Shown piece by piece: positions 47,472-56,537 of a stretch of 64,000 bases of DNA. Source of the stretch: Nocardiopsis alkaliphila YIM 80379 (GTDB taxonomy: Bacteria > Actinomycetota > Actinomycetes > Streptosporangiales > Streptosporangiaceae); assembly GCF_000341005.1 (NCBI RefSeq), contig NZ_ANBD01000055.1, positions 12,834-76,833 on the forward strand, given 5' to 3'. Position numbers and translations under genes: made by a program. How positions within the stretch are numbered: the first letter of the stretch is position 1; every line of letters begins with the position of its first letter. The notes beneath the pieces are model-generated. The model was not told the DNA's origin, made no database searches, and was given only the letters and a program-made list of their open reading frames with translations.

Positions 47472-48344
47472 ATGACGGGAAGTCCGAGGCGGGCGGCGGA
47501 TCCGGCGCGCAGCCTGGCGCTCCTGTGGCGCACCGGGGAACAGGTGAACAGCAGGGGCAAACCGGGGCTGAGCATCGACCGCATCGTCGACGCGGCCGTC
47601 GGTATCGCTGATCACGAGGGCCTGGAGGCGCTTTCCATGCGAAAGGTCGCCATGAAACTGGGCGTGGGGACCATGTCCCTGTACACCTATGTCCCCGGAA
47701 AGAGCGAGCTGGTCGACGTCATGCTCGACTCGGTCCACGGCGGACTCGAAGCCCCCGAGCCGCATGTGCGGGGGTGGCGGGCCCGCCTGCACACGACCGC
47801 GCACCGGACCTGGGACCTGTATCGGCATCATGTGTGGATCCTGGAGGTGACCAGGGGGCGCCCGGTCCTCGGGCCCAATCTCGTCGCGAAGTACGAGCGA
47901 GAGCTACGGGAACTGGAGGGTATCGGGCTCAACGAGATCGAGATGGACTCGGTCGTCGGCCTCATCAACGGGTACGTCGAAGGGGCCGTCGCACGTGCGG
48001 TCGCCGGTGAGGAGACCGAACGCCGCACCGGCATCACCGACGAGCAGTGGTGGAGGGCGCACGCCCCCGCCCTGAGCAGGATCGCGGATGTCGAACTCTT
48101 TCCCACGGCCGCACGGGTGGGAGCCATCGCGGGTGCTGCGCACGGGTCCGCCTACGATCCGCTGCACGGGTTCGAGTTCGGACTGGCCCGTGTCCTGGAC
48201 GGGATCGACGTACTCGTGCGCTCGCGGGCGAAGGAGGAGGAGCGGGGTGGACCGGTCGAACCGGTTCCCCCCGCCCGGGGAGACGAAGGGTCAGAACGGC
48301 CCGCTGAACCCGGCGGTGATCGGGCGCGGTGTCCGGAACTCTGA
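47472..48344 (+). CDS. TetR-family regulator, paralogue of the one at 38.4 kb
   Basis: This 290-residue regulator shares much of its sequence with the TetR protein at 38371-39207, including DPARSLALLWRT at the N-terminus and LGVGTMSLYTYVPGKSELVD in the HTH. The C-terminal tail is long and charged. GGGAGGGTAAGG precedes the ATG. No copy of the GTANNGCGTAC operator lies in the 40-base gap before it, so its own target differs or lies elsewhere. Its 3' end overlaps the E1 beta gene on the opposite strand by 54 bases. Confidence 0.9.
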   Translation: MTGSPRRAADPARSLALLWRTGEQVNSRGKPGLSIDRIVDAAVGIADHEGLEALSMRKVAMKLGVGTMSLYTYVPGKSELVDVMLDSVHGGLEAPEPHVRGWRARLHTTAHRTWDLYRHHVWILEVTRGRPVLGPNLVAKYERELRELEGIGLNEIEMDSVVGLINGYVEGAVARAVAGEETERRTGITDEQWWRAHAPALSRIADVELFPTAARVGAIAGAAHGSAYDPLHGFEFGLARVLDGIDVLVRSRAKEEERGGPVEPVPPARGDEGSERPAEPGGDRARCPEL

Positions 48345-49325
48345 GGCATCCAGCCTGAGGGCCGTGAGGCACGCGCGGGCGATCCGTTCCGCGTCGGGGT
48401 GGAACGCCTCCTCCAGAGGGAACGACACCGGCGCGGGACAGTCCGGCGGGGTCACCCGTACCACGGGGGAACGCAGAGCGCCGGGAACGTTCTCCGCCAC
48501 GATCGCCGCCACCTCCGCGGAGAACCCGAACGGCGCCCAACTGGTGTCCGCGACGACCAGGTGCCCGGTCCTGGCCACAGACGACATGATGAGGCCGCCA
48601 TCCAAGGGGCGCACGCTCCGGGGGTCGAGTACCTCGGCGCTCACCCCCACGTCAGCGAGCAGGTCGGCGGCGCGCTCGGCCTCGTGTGCCATGAGTGAGG
48701 CCGCCACGATGGTGACGTCGTCGCCCCGCCGGGCCACGCGTCCCCTCCCGAAGGGGACGGGCACCGCTTCCTCGGGAACCTCGCCCTTCAACGAGTAGAG
48801 TCCGCGGTTCTCCAGCAGTACCACCGGGTCCCGGCCCTGGAGGGCGCTGATGATCAGCCCTTTGGCGTCGGCCGGGGTCGCGGGAGTGGCCACACGCAGT
48901 CCGGGGAAGTGGCCGAACACCGACTGGAGGCTCTGGGAGTGTGTCGCACCCTGCCCCCAGCCGCGTCCCACCACGCCCCGCATGACCAGCGGGACCCCGG
49001 CGGGGTCACCGTAGACGTACCGCCATTTCGAGGCCAGGTTGATCACGGAGTCCATCGCGAGGAGCATGAAGTCGGCTCTGGTGTGTACGACCAGGGGGCG
49101 CATGCCCGCCGCGGCCGTGCCCAGGGCGATGCCCGCGAAAGCGTTCTCCGCGTTGGGGACGTCGATGACGCGGGAAGGCCCGAAGGCCTCGAAGGCCTCA
49201 CGCGTGGTGCCGTGTGTCCCCTTTTCGTCATCGACGTTCTGGCCCGCCACGAACACGCTCGGGTCGGCGGCCATGCACTGGACTGTGGCCTCGCTGATCG
49301 CTTGGGCGTAGGTGAGCTCGCGCAT
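48291..49325 (-). CDS. 2-oxoacid dehydrogenase E1 component, beta subunit
   Basis: This 344-residue transketolase-like subunit pairs with the alpha subunit encoded upstream to decarboxylate a 2-oxoacid with thiamine diphosphate. Family segments are AISEATVQCMAADPSVFVAG, NAENAFAGIALGTAAAGMRP, GRGWGQGATHSQSLQSVFGH and the C-terminal transketolase domain VLDPRSVRPLDG. The ATG at 49325 has GGAAGGA upstream; the longer open frame has no family similarity. No E2 or E3 genes are adjacent. The location next to secondary-metabolite genes suggests it supplies an acyl starter or a two-carbon unit. Confidence 0.88.
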   Translation of the reverse strand: MRELTYAQAISEATVQCMAADPSVFVAGQNVDDEKGTHGTTREAFEAFGPSRVIDVPNAENAFAGIALGTAAAGMRPLVVHTRADFMLLAMDSVINLASKWRYVYGDPAGVPLVMRGVVGRGWGQGATHSQSLQSVFGHFPGLRVATPATPADAKGLIISALQGRDPVVLLENRGLYSLKGEVPEEAVPVPFGRGRVARRGDDVTIVAASLMAHEAERAADLLADVGVSAEVLDPRSVRPLDGGLIMSSVARTGHLVVADTSWAPFGFSAEVAAIVAENVPGALRSPVVRVTPPDCPAPVSFPLEEAFHPDAERIARACLTALRLDASEFRTPRPITAGFSGPF

Positions 49326-49341
49326 GTGAACATGTCCTTCC

Positions 49342-50307
49342 TCAGCTGTGGTGAACGCCGTCGAGCAGGGTCGAGGTAGAGGGGAAAGGGGCGGCTCTGG
49401 CCGCTTCCACCGCCAGACGGACCTCCTGTTCGGCCTCCTGCCTCCAGCGGTCGACGACCCGGTCAGGGGATTCGCAGCCGAGGTCCGCGGAACGGAGCGC
49501 GTTCGAGGCACGGACGACGGGGCACGAGCGTGTCCGCACGTCGGTCTCCGCGCCGTGCTCGGCGTCGCGGTCCGGATGGGGGCCCACGTGTTCGAGGAGG
49601 CGGCGCGTCGTCAGCTCCAGCAGGTAGGGTCCGCGACCACGCCGACACAGGCGTACCGCCTCGACCGCGGCGTCGTGCACCGCCTCGACATCGTTGCCGT
49701 CCACCAGCGCGGAGGACACCCCGTAGCCACGCGCACGTTCCCAGACGGTGGTGCCCCGCGGTTGGCGCGCGGTCAGCGGTGAAGTGATGGAGTAGCCGTT
49801 GTTCTCGCACACGAGAAGCACCGGAAGGTTGTGCAGCGCAGCGAAGTTGAGGGACTCGTGGAAGACGCCTTCCTCCGCCGCCCCGTCCCCGAAGAAAACC
49901 GCTGTCACCTCGTCGGAACCCCTCATCACGGACGCCCAAGCCGTGCCCGTGCCGACGGCGATGGTCTCACCGAGGATCGACGCGGCCATGAACCCCACCT
50001 TCGGGTCGATGAGGTGCATTGATCCGCCCCGACCTCCTGCGCAGCCGGTTCGCTTCCCGTGGAGCTCGGCGACCATCGCGTGCAGGTCCCCGCCCTTGGC
50101 CAGATAAGGGGCATGGCTCCGATGACCGCTGTAGACACGGTCGTCCGGGCGCAGAGCCGAGCACACCCCCACAGCGGTCGCCTCCTGGCCCACGGAGAAG
50201 TGGGTGGGAGTGCGCATCTCCTGCTTGTCCCGGTACAACTCGGCCAGTGCTGTCTCGACGGTGCGAATACGAACCATCTCGCGCAGCATCCTCATCAGCG
50301 GTGTCAT
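49342..50307 (-). CDS. 2-oxoacid dehydrogenase E1 component, alpha subunit
   Basis: This 321-residue subunit holds the thiamine diphosphate motif GDGAAEEGVFHESLNFA ending in CENNGYSI (GDG...NN), plus YSGHRSHAPYLAKGGDLHAM and GCAGGRGGSMHLID. It is of the PDH/acetoin/branched-chain E1 alpha class; the exact 2-oxoacid cannot be told. GGAGGAG precedes the ATG at 50307. The beta subunit gene follows after 16 bases. It diverges from the DMT transporter gene. Confidence 0.9.
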   Translation of the reverse strand: MTPLMRMLREMVRIRTVETALAELYRDKQEMRTPTHFSVGQEATAVGVCSALRPDDRVYSGHRSHAPYLAKGGDLHAMVAELHGKRTGCAGGRGGSMHLIDPKVGFMAASILGETIAVGTGTAWASVMRGSDEVTAVFFGDGAAEEGVFHESLNFAALHNLPVLLVCENNGYSITSPLTARQPRGTTVWERARGYGVSSALVDGNDVEAVHDAAVEAVRLCRRGRGPYLLELTTRRLLEHVGPHPDRDAEHGAETDVRTRSCPVVRASNALRSADLGCESPDRVVDRWRQEAEQEVRLAVEAARAAPFPSTSTLLDGVHHS

Positions 50308-50485
50308 CGGGCTCCTCCTCGTTACCGAGACATGCGGTGCCCGCCGATGGTCGCTCCCGCGTCTCGAAACCCGGTGGAGCCCGGCTGGTCCAGTACCGCT
50401 CCAGCGCGGCCCGAGGAGGATTCATGAGTCTGATTTCCGACGAGCGCTGGCCAAAGAGGCGCGGAGCCCAACAGGGGAGGACGTT

Positions 50486-51409
50486 GTGAGCGTCAGTGGA
50501 ATGCTGCGCTTCGGCGTGGTCGGTCTTATGTGGGGTTCCAGCATGTTCTGGATCATGCTGGCCCTGCAAGGACTGAACACGGTGCAGTTCAGCTTCGGGA
50601 GGATCGTGATCGCCGCAGCGACACTGTCGGTGGCGTTGGCGGTGTGCGGTGTCGCGTTGCCCAAGGGTTCACGGGTATGGGGACACCTCCTGGTCCTGGC
50701 TTTGCTCTCCCATCTTCTTCCCGTGATCCTGCTGGAGATCGGGGACGCGACCGGATCGGACTCGGGCCTGGTCTCGGTGTTCAACGCCAGCGTCCCGCTG
50801 TGCGTCGTCGTGCTGCTTCTACTCGGGGGACGCACACGCGGGCTCGGTGCCCGCCTTCCGCTCGGGCTGGTGGTCGGGTTCGCGGGGGTCCTGCTCCTGT
50901 TCGCCCCTTGGGAGGCGGGCGCCGGGCGCCTGCTCACCTGGGGGGTTCTCATCTCCCTGGTGGGCGCCGTCTTCTACGGACTCTCCATGCTCTACATGGA
51001 GTGGCTGATGAACAAGGGGCTGCTGACCCCGCTGACCCTCGCGGCGGGCCAAGCCCTGCTGGGCGCCGGGTGGATCGGTCTCGCGCTTCCCCTAGGCGGC
51101 CTCGAGGTCCCCCAGCTGTCGCTCACCGTGGTCCTGGGAGTCACCGTCACCGGTGTTCTCAACACCGGTCTCGTGTACTGGCTCTTCGTGCGCCTCGTCA
51201 GGGACGAGGGCTCGACCATGGCCTCATCCGTCATGTACGTCGTGCCGATCGTGCTCATCCTCCTGAGCACCGTCATCCTCGGTCAGGAGGTCAGCGGTCG
51301 CGAGTGGGCGGGCATGCTCGTCATCCTTGTCGGCCTCTGCCTCGCCTGGTGGCCGAGCCGGATCGGCAAGCCCACGGAGCGCCGCGACTCCGCTCCGGTT
51401 CCGGTCTGA
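50486..51409 (+). CDS. EamA/DMT-family transporter
   Basis: This 307-residue protein has ten predicted helices in two EamA repeats (FGVVGLMWGSSMFWIMLAL; LLTWGVLISLVGAVFYGLSM). GGGAGG lies just upstream of GTG 50486, which fixes the start. It precedes the P450-like and glycosyltransferase genes in the same direction with 33 bases to the next gene, so it is probably the export or precursor-transport component of the cluster. Substrate unknown. Confidence 0.85.
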   Translation: MSVSGMLRFGVVGLMWGSSMFWIMLALQGLNTVQFSFGRIVIAAATLSVALAVCGVALPKGSRVWGHLLVLALLSHLLPVILLEIGDATGSDSGLVSVFNASVPLCVVVLLLLGGRTRGLGARLPLGLVVGFAGVLLLFAPWEAGAGRLLTWGVLISLVGAVFYGLSMLYMEWLMNKGLLTPLTLAAGQALLGAGWIGLALPLGGLEVPQLSLTVVLGVTVTGVLNTGLVYWLFVRLVRDEGSTMASSVMYVVPIVLILLSTVILGQEVSGREWAGMLVILVGLCLAWWPSRIGKPTERRDSAPVPV

Positions 51410-51442
51410 ACTCCCCAAGCCAACCCACCGGGAAGGGACCAC

Positions 51443-52624
51443 ATGTCCATGCTCGACCAGGAGTTGGGGCGGCGCCTGCAGCTCGCCCATGGGCTTCACT
51501 GGCTGCGGCGCCGCACCGGAGACCCCTACGCCGCGCTGCTGTGCGGACACCCCGAGGACACGGCCTACCACCGCACCGAGGTTCTCGCCAGAGGTCCGCT
51601 GTGGCTCAGCACCACGGGTGCGTGGGTGACAGGTGACCACGCGACCGGCACCGCGCTTCTCGCGCACCGTTCCCTGAGCGCGGAGGCCGCGGTCGCCGCA
51701 TCGGTACGTGATCGGCTCGTCCAGCTCAAGGGTGTCCTTTCCGAGACGGTGGTGAGAGCAGAGGAACCACCCCTTGCCACCGCGGACCGGTGGAGGGCGG
51801 CGGCAGAGCGCCTGTGCGTGCGTCGGCTCGCCGTCTTGCCCGAAGAGTTCGACCTGCTGGCCGACGTGGCCCGCCCGGTGGGAGTGGAACTGCTCGCCGA
51901 GACACTGGGCGTCGGTGAGGCGGACTTTCCTGCCCTGGCGTCCGCCTGCGAGGGGACCGAGGCGGCACTGGACGCTTCGCTCAGCCCGCAGACCCTGGGC
52001 GTAAGTCGGCGCCTGGCCGACGCCGTCGACGGGCTCGAACGGCTCTCCAGCCGATTCCATAGGCAGTCCTTGCACGGTTCCATCGGAGGCGCGCCCCGGG
52101 AGACGGGTGTGCTGTTGGCCGTGGCCGGTCTGCGGATCGCGCACGACCTGTTGGCCAACTCCGTGCGCGCCCTCCTCGGTCACTCGGGGATGTGGTCAGG
52201 ACTGGCCGCCGACCCGGGCCGGGCTGGTCCGGTCATCCGGGAGACCCTTCGCTACGATCCTCCGGTGCGCGTACACACCCTGCGCGCGCACGAGGACCTC
52301 ACCGTTCGGGGTGAGCGGATACCCGCCGGTGGTCGGGTGGCTGTGGTGATCGCGTCCACCAACCGCGACCCGCGGGTGTTCGACCAGCCCGACGTCTTCG
52401 ACCCTGACCGAGGCGGGGGAACGGAGGCCCTGCTCCCGGGGCCACCGTACGGACTTGCCCTTCCCTTCGCGCGCGCCTTGGCCGAGGGCCAGCTACGCGC
52501 CCTGGCGGCGGTGTTCCCCCGACTGGTCGGTGCGGGGCCCGCGACCAGCCACCCCAGGTCACCACTGACCGGGCGCCTCGCGCGGCTGCCTCTGTACGCG
52601 AATCAGCCGACCGCCGAGAGTTGA
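51443..52624 (+). CDS. P450-like glycosyltransferase auxiliary protein
   Basis: This 393-residue protein has the cytochrome P450 fold signature around the K-helix (VIRETLRYDPPVRVHTLRA) and the following FDPDRGGG region. The heme-binding loop lacks a cysteine: the expected FGxGxHxCxG position reads PPYGLALPFARALAEGQLRA. This is the hallmark of the EryCII/DesVIII type partners that activate certain macrolide and anthracycline glycosyltransferases rather than oxidise substrate. The immediately following gene, a DesVII/EryCIII-type glycosyltransferase, supports this role. Confidence 0.88.
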   Translation: MSMLDQELGRRLQLAHGLHWLRRRTGDPYAALLCGHPEDTAYHRTEVLARGPLWLSTTGAWVTGDHATGTALLAHRSLSAEAAVAASVRDRLVQLKGVLSETVVRAEEPPLATADRWRAAAERLCVRRLAVLPEEFDLLADVARPVGVELLAETLGVGEADFPALASACEGTEAALDASLSPQTLGVSRRLADAVDGLERLSSRFHRQSLHGSIGGAPRETGVLLAVAGLRIAHDLLANSVRALLGHSGMWSGLAADPGRAGPVIRETLRYDPPVRVHTLRAHEDLTVRGERIPAGGRVAVVIASTNRDPRVFDQPDVFDPDRGGGTEALLPGPPYGLALPFARALAEGQLRALAAVFPRLVGAGPATSHPRSPLTGRLARLPLYANQPTAES

Positions 52625-52632
52625 GGACTTCC

Positions 52633-53928
52633 ATGAGGGTTCTGTTCGTCTGCTTCGCGCACGACACGCACTACTTCCCGATGGTGCCCCTGGCCTGGGC
52701 GCTGCGCACAGCCGGGCACGAAGTCAGGGTCGCCAGTGGGCCGGACCTGACCGACACCATCGCCCGGACCGGTCTGCCCGCGGTCAGCGTCGGCACATCG
52801 GAGTGGTACAGCAACGACCCGTACGACCCGGAGGCGCTGGGGGAGCTGCTGGCCGAGGGCTCACCGTACGCCGAGTACTTCGACTACACGCGCCGGGACG
52901 AGGAACAGTGGACGTGGGAGGGGTTGCTCGCTCTGGAGAACATCATGGTCCCCGCCCTGTTCGCGTCGATGAACAACGATCCCACCCTGGCCGACCTGAT
53001 CGACGTCGCCCGCGACTGGCGACCGGACCTGGTGATCTGGGAGACCTACAGTTTCGCGGGAGCCGTGGCGGCCCGCGCGGTCGGCGCGGCCCACGCTCGC
53101 CTGGTGTGGGGTGCGGACGTCGCGCTCCGCGCGCGCCGGGAGTTCCTGCGGTGCTCGTTGGAGCAGCCGCCCGAACACCGCGAGGATCCGACCGCGGAAT
53201 GGCTGGGCTGGTCCCTTGAACGCTTCGGAGGAAACTTCGACGAGGAGGTGCTGACCGGCCAGTGGACGATCGACCCCTCCCCGGCCCCGGTACGCCTAGA
53301 CCTGGGGCTGGACACGATCGGGGTCCGGTACGTCCCCTACCCGGGGCCGATCACGGTGGTGCCCGAGTGGTCCCGCGAGAAGCCCAAGCGTGCTCGGGTC
53401 TGCCTGTCCCTGGGGCTGAGCGGCACGGCGGAACGGATGGGGGCCACCCTCGGTGAGGTCCTGGAATCGATGGCCGATCTGGACGCGGAGGTTATCGCCA
53501 CCCTCACCGAGGAACAGGTCGCGGCGGTGGGCACGCTTCCGGACAACGTCCGGGCGGTCGGGTTCGCCCCGTTGGACCAGTTGCTGCCGAGCTGCGCGGC
53601 GATCGTGCACCACGGCGGGATCGGCACGACGGCCACCGCTTACCTCCACGGGGTACCGCAGCTCCTGCTCTCCGGTGGCTGGGACACCGCGGTGAAGGCG
53701 GACGCGATCGAGGCCACCGGCGCCGGGCTGGGCCTGCCACTGACGGAGGTAACCCGGGACAAAGTGGGCGACGCCGTGCGACGGCTGTTGGGGGAACCCT
53801 CCTTCACCAAGGCCGCGATGACGCTTCGCGAGCACATGCTCGCCGAGCCCACTCTGAACGAGGCCATCACACTGATCGAGCGCCGGGTGTCCCAGCACAG
53901 GGCCTCGCGGGAGGCCGGGGGCTGGTGA
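52633..53928 (+). CDS. EryCIII/DesVII-type glycosyltransferase
   Basis: This 431-residue GT-B enzyme of family GT1 transfers a TDP-deoxysugar to a small-molecule acceptor. The N-terminus is MRVLFVCFAHDTHYFPMVPL; the nucleotide-sugar region is VRAVGFAPLDQLLPSCAAIV, HHGGIGTTATAYLHGVPQL and LSGGWDTAVKADAIEATGAG. ATG 52633 with GAGGA upstream is preferred over TTG 52621. It follows its P450-like partner closely and its stop overlaps the 2,3-dehydratase start (GTGA). Acceptor unknown. Confidence 0.92.
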   Translation: MRVLFVCFAHDTHYFPMVPLAWALRTAGHEVRVASGPDLTDTIARTGLPAVSVGTSEWYSNDPYDPEALGELLAEGSPYAEYFDYTRRDEEQWTWEGLLALENIMVPALFASMNNDPTLADLIDVARDWRPDLVIWETYSFAGAVAARAVGAAHARLVWGADVALRARREFLRCSLEQPPEHREDPTAEWLGWSLERFGGNFDEEVLTGQWTIDPSPAPVRLDLGLDTIGVRYVPYPGPITVVPEWSREKPKRARVCLSLGLSGTAERMGATLGEVLESMADLDAEVIATLTEEQVAAVGTLPDNVRAVGFAPLDQLLPSCAAIVHHGGIGTTATAYLHGVPQLLLSGGWDTAVKADAIEATGAGLGLPLTEVTRDKVGDAVRRLLGEPSFTKAAMTLREHMLAEPTLNEAITLIERRVSQHRASREAGGW

Positions 53929-55370
53929 ACACGCGACGAACGCCCGGCCCATACGGTGGGCGGAGGGACGGTTCGGTCACTCCGCTGGACCTGGCCTCGT
54001 CGGCCGCGGCCCGCGACGGGATGCTGACCTCCGATGAGGCGACCCGCCGACGGCTTGTTGATCGGTTCGACCGGGCGGCCCCCATGCGGGTGACGCGGCG
54101 GCTGTTGGAGGAACTGGAAGGCTGGTCTCTGCACACCGACAGCGGTCGAATCCGTCATGAGAGCGGGCGCTTCTTCAGTATCGGTGGGGTCGCCGTGGAG
54201 ATGCCGGGCGCCGACGTGCCCTTTTGGACGCAGCCGATCATCCATCAGCCGGAGACCGGGGTCCTCGGCATCCTGGTGAAGAGGTTCGCGGGGGTCGTGC
54301 ACCTGCTTATGCAGGCCAAGACCGAGCCGGGCAACCGCGGAGGCTTCCAGCTCTCACCGACCGTCCAAGCAACCCGTAGCAACTTCACCGGTGTGCATCG
54401 CGGGCGCGCGGTGCCCTACGTCGACCGCTTTCTGAACGCCGCGCCCGAACGGGTGATCTCGGACGTTCGGCAGTCGGAACAAGGAACCTGGTTCGTGCGC
54501 AAGCGCAACAGGAACATGGTCGTCGAGGCCACGGACGAGGTGAAGGTCCTCGACGGGTTCGTGTGGCTCACCCTGGGGCAGGTGTACCGCCTGCTGGCCG
54601 AGGACAATCTCGTCAACATGGACGCGCGTACGGTGCTGGCCTGCCTCCTCCCCTCTGGCCCGGACCCGGGGGTGCTCCTAGGGGACGGGCACGGGTTCCG
54701 GGGGGCGCTCGTGCGGTCGGGCCTGCCCGGTTCGCGTCCTCTGCACGGGACCGACGAGATTCTCGGATGGATCAGCCGTGTGCGCTCCATGACCGAGGTC
54801 AGCGTGACCCCAGTGCCCCTCGGGGACGTGCGTGGTTGGCGTTGGGAGGGCGGCCGTATCAGCCATGAGCGCGGCCGCCACTTCGACGTCATCGGGGTGC
54901 GCGTCCAGGCCCGAGGCCGTGAGGTCGTCGGTTGGGACCAGCCGATGATCGCGGCGCGCGGAGTGGGCACGGCCGCCTTCGTGGTGGCCCGGATCCGCGG
55001 GCTGCTCCACGTGCTGGTGAGAACGAGGGTCGAGCCCGGCTACGCGGACGTGGCGGAGCTCGGTCCCACCGTGCAGTGCGGGTCCGTGTGGAGCGGCCGT
55101 CCCGAACCGCCGTTTTTCAGGGAGGTCCTCGGCGCACCGGCCGACCGGATCAGGTTCGACACCGTTTTGTCCGAGGAAGGCGGTCGCTTCTTTCACACAC
55201 GCAACCGCTACATGATCGTCGAGGCGGCGCCCGGGGAGGTGTCCGAGGCACCGGGGTTCCGCTGGGTGACCCTCCACCAGTTGTCCGAATTGGTCCGGCA
55301 CAGTCACTACCTGAACGTCGAGGCGCGCACGCTCATGGCCTGTCTGTACAGCCTGGCCGCGCGCCCCTGA
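53925..55370 (+). CDS. NDP-hexose 2,3-dehydratase
   Basis: This 481-residue enzyme starts 2-deoxygenation of TDP-4-keto-6-deoxyglucose by removing water across C2-C3 (TylX3, OleV, SpnO type). The protein is an internal duplication: FFSIGGVAVEM with WTQPIIHQPETG and LLMQAKTEPGN in the first half; HFDVIGVRVQA with WDQPMIAARGVG and LVRTRVEPGY in the second. It starts with GTG overlapping the glycosyltransferase stop. Its 3' end overlaps the ketoreductase gene on the other strand by 38 bases. Confidence 0.93.
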   Translation: MNTRRTPGPYGGRRDGSVTPLDLASSAAARDGMLTSDEATRRRLVDRFDRAAPMRVTRRLLEELEGWSLHTDSGRIRHESGRFFSIGGVAVEMPGADVPFWTQPIIHQPETGVLGILVKRFAGVVHLLMQAKTEPGNRGGFQLSPTVQATRSNFTGVHRGRAVPYVDRFLNAAPERVISDVRQSEQGTWFVRKRNRNMVVEATDEVKVLDGFVWLTLGQVYRLLAEDNLVNMDARTVLACLLPSGPDPGVLLGDGHGFRGALVRSGLPGSRPLHGTDEILGWISRVRSMTEVSVTPVPLGDVRGWRWEGGRISHERGRHFDVIGVRVQARGREVVGWDQPMIAARGVGTAAFVVARIRGLLHVLVRTRVEPGYADVAELGPTVQCGSVWSGRPEPPFFREVLGAPADRIRFDTVLSEEGGRFFHTRNRYMIVEAAPGEVSEAPGFRWVTLHQLSELVRHSHYLNVEARTLMACLYSLAARP

Positions 55371-56409
55371 CCCGGAGGCCCGGCTCCGTCCAGTCCCTGG
55401 GGTCGGGGCGCGACCAGTTCTTCGACCGCAGACCCACCGCCTCGACCAGGGCGGCCTGCGCCAGGATCGCCGACCGGTACGGCTCTGGGTCGCTGTCTCC
55501 GTGAACGGCGCGGACGAAGGCCGTCAGCAGTGACACGATCTGGTCCTCAGGCCCGAATTCCAGGGTCCGGGACGTCCCCTCGCTCTCGATATGAACGAGC
55601 GAGGGGACGTCGCTGGGGTGCGTATAGGCGCGCCCGACACTGATGTGTCCCGCACTTCCCCAGATGCCGTAGGAGCTTCGGTAGGAGTGGACGAACCCGT
55701 AGCCGACCCGGGCGGTCAGTTCCGGAGCCGCTAGAAGCGCGTGACCCGTCACGTCCACCCCGAACTCCTCGTCGCGGCCCTCCCACGCGGCCTCCACCGT
55801 CAGCTCGGATCCGCAGAATTCCTGGACGGCCCGGACCGTGTACACCCCGACATCCAACAGAGCTCCACCGCCCAGTTCAGCGCGGTATCGGATGTCGGTA
55901 GCCGGTCGCGGGGGGATGCCGAAGTCCGCGGTGATGAGCCGGGGAACACCGATGCGGCCCTCCTCGACCATCGAGCGGACGGCCAGGTGGCGGGAGTGGT
56001 GCGTGAAGGCGAAGTTCTCCATTACGACCAGCCTCCGCTCATCGGCCAGTCGCGTCAGCCACTCGGCTTCTTCCAGGGTAGGGGCGAACGGTTTCTCCAC
56101 CAGGACGTGCTTGCCTGCGCGCAGCGCGCGGGCCGCCCACTCCACATGGAGTCCGGAGGGGAGCGGTATGTATACGGCTTCGACGTCCGCTCGGTCCACC
56201 ACGTTCTGGTAACCGAGCACGGGGGCACCCTCGAACTCGTTGGTGAGCTGTTCCGCCCTGCCGATGTGACGGCTTCCAACGGCGGTCACACGGAGGGAGG
56301 GGATGCCGGCCATCGTGGGGAGCATGCGGCGGCGAGCGAAGTCCGAGCACCCCAGGACCCCGATGCCGATCGGGCCGCTAGGGCGGCTGCTGGCCGGGTT
56401 CTGTCTCAT
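55333..56409 (-). CDS. NDP-hexose 3-ketoreductase (Gfo/Idh/MocA family)
   Basis: This 358-residue enzyme would reduce the 3-keto sugar made by the 2,3-dehydratase, setting the C3 configuration. NAD(P) motif GIGVLGCSDFARRRMLP is near residue 15, the family EKPFAPTLEEAEWL is near 105, and GGGALLDVGVYTVRAVQEF is in the substrate domain. It belongs to the SpnN/OleW/KijD10-like group. Role assigned from family and neighbours. The ribosome site is weak. Confidence 0.85.
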   Translation of the reverse strand: MRQNPASSRPSGPIGIGVLGCSDFARRRMLPTMAGIPSLRVTAVGSRHIGRAEQLTNEFEGAPVLGYQNVVDRADVEAVYIPLPSGLHVEWAARALRAGKHVLVEKPFAPTLEEAEWLTRLADERRLVVMENFAFTHHSRHLAVRSMVEEGRIGVPRLITADFGIPPRPATDIRYRAELGGGALLDVGVYTVRAVQEFCGSELTVEAAWEGRDEEFGVDVTGHALLAAPELTARVGYGFVHSYRSSYGIWGSAGHISVGRAYTHPSDVPSLVHIESEGTSRTLEFGPEDQIVSLLTAFVRAVHGDSDPEPYRSAILAQAALVEAVGLRSKNWSRPDPRDWTEPGLRVRGARPGCTDRP

Positions 56410-56537
56410 AGGACCATCTTTCGCGCCCCTACCAGAGGTGACCTCGAGACCCGCTTGACGCTGGACGGCTCAAGTCCGGCTCGACCGGATGGTGCGACGG
56501 TGTTCGGCGACGGCGAGTGGGGGCGGGAGCGGTGGTC

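Noticed and set aside
51443-52624. Functional cytochrome P450
   Set aside because: The heme-ligating cysteine and its surrounding loop are absent, and the neighbour is a glycosyltransferase of the type that needs a P450-like auxiliary protein.
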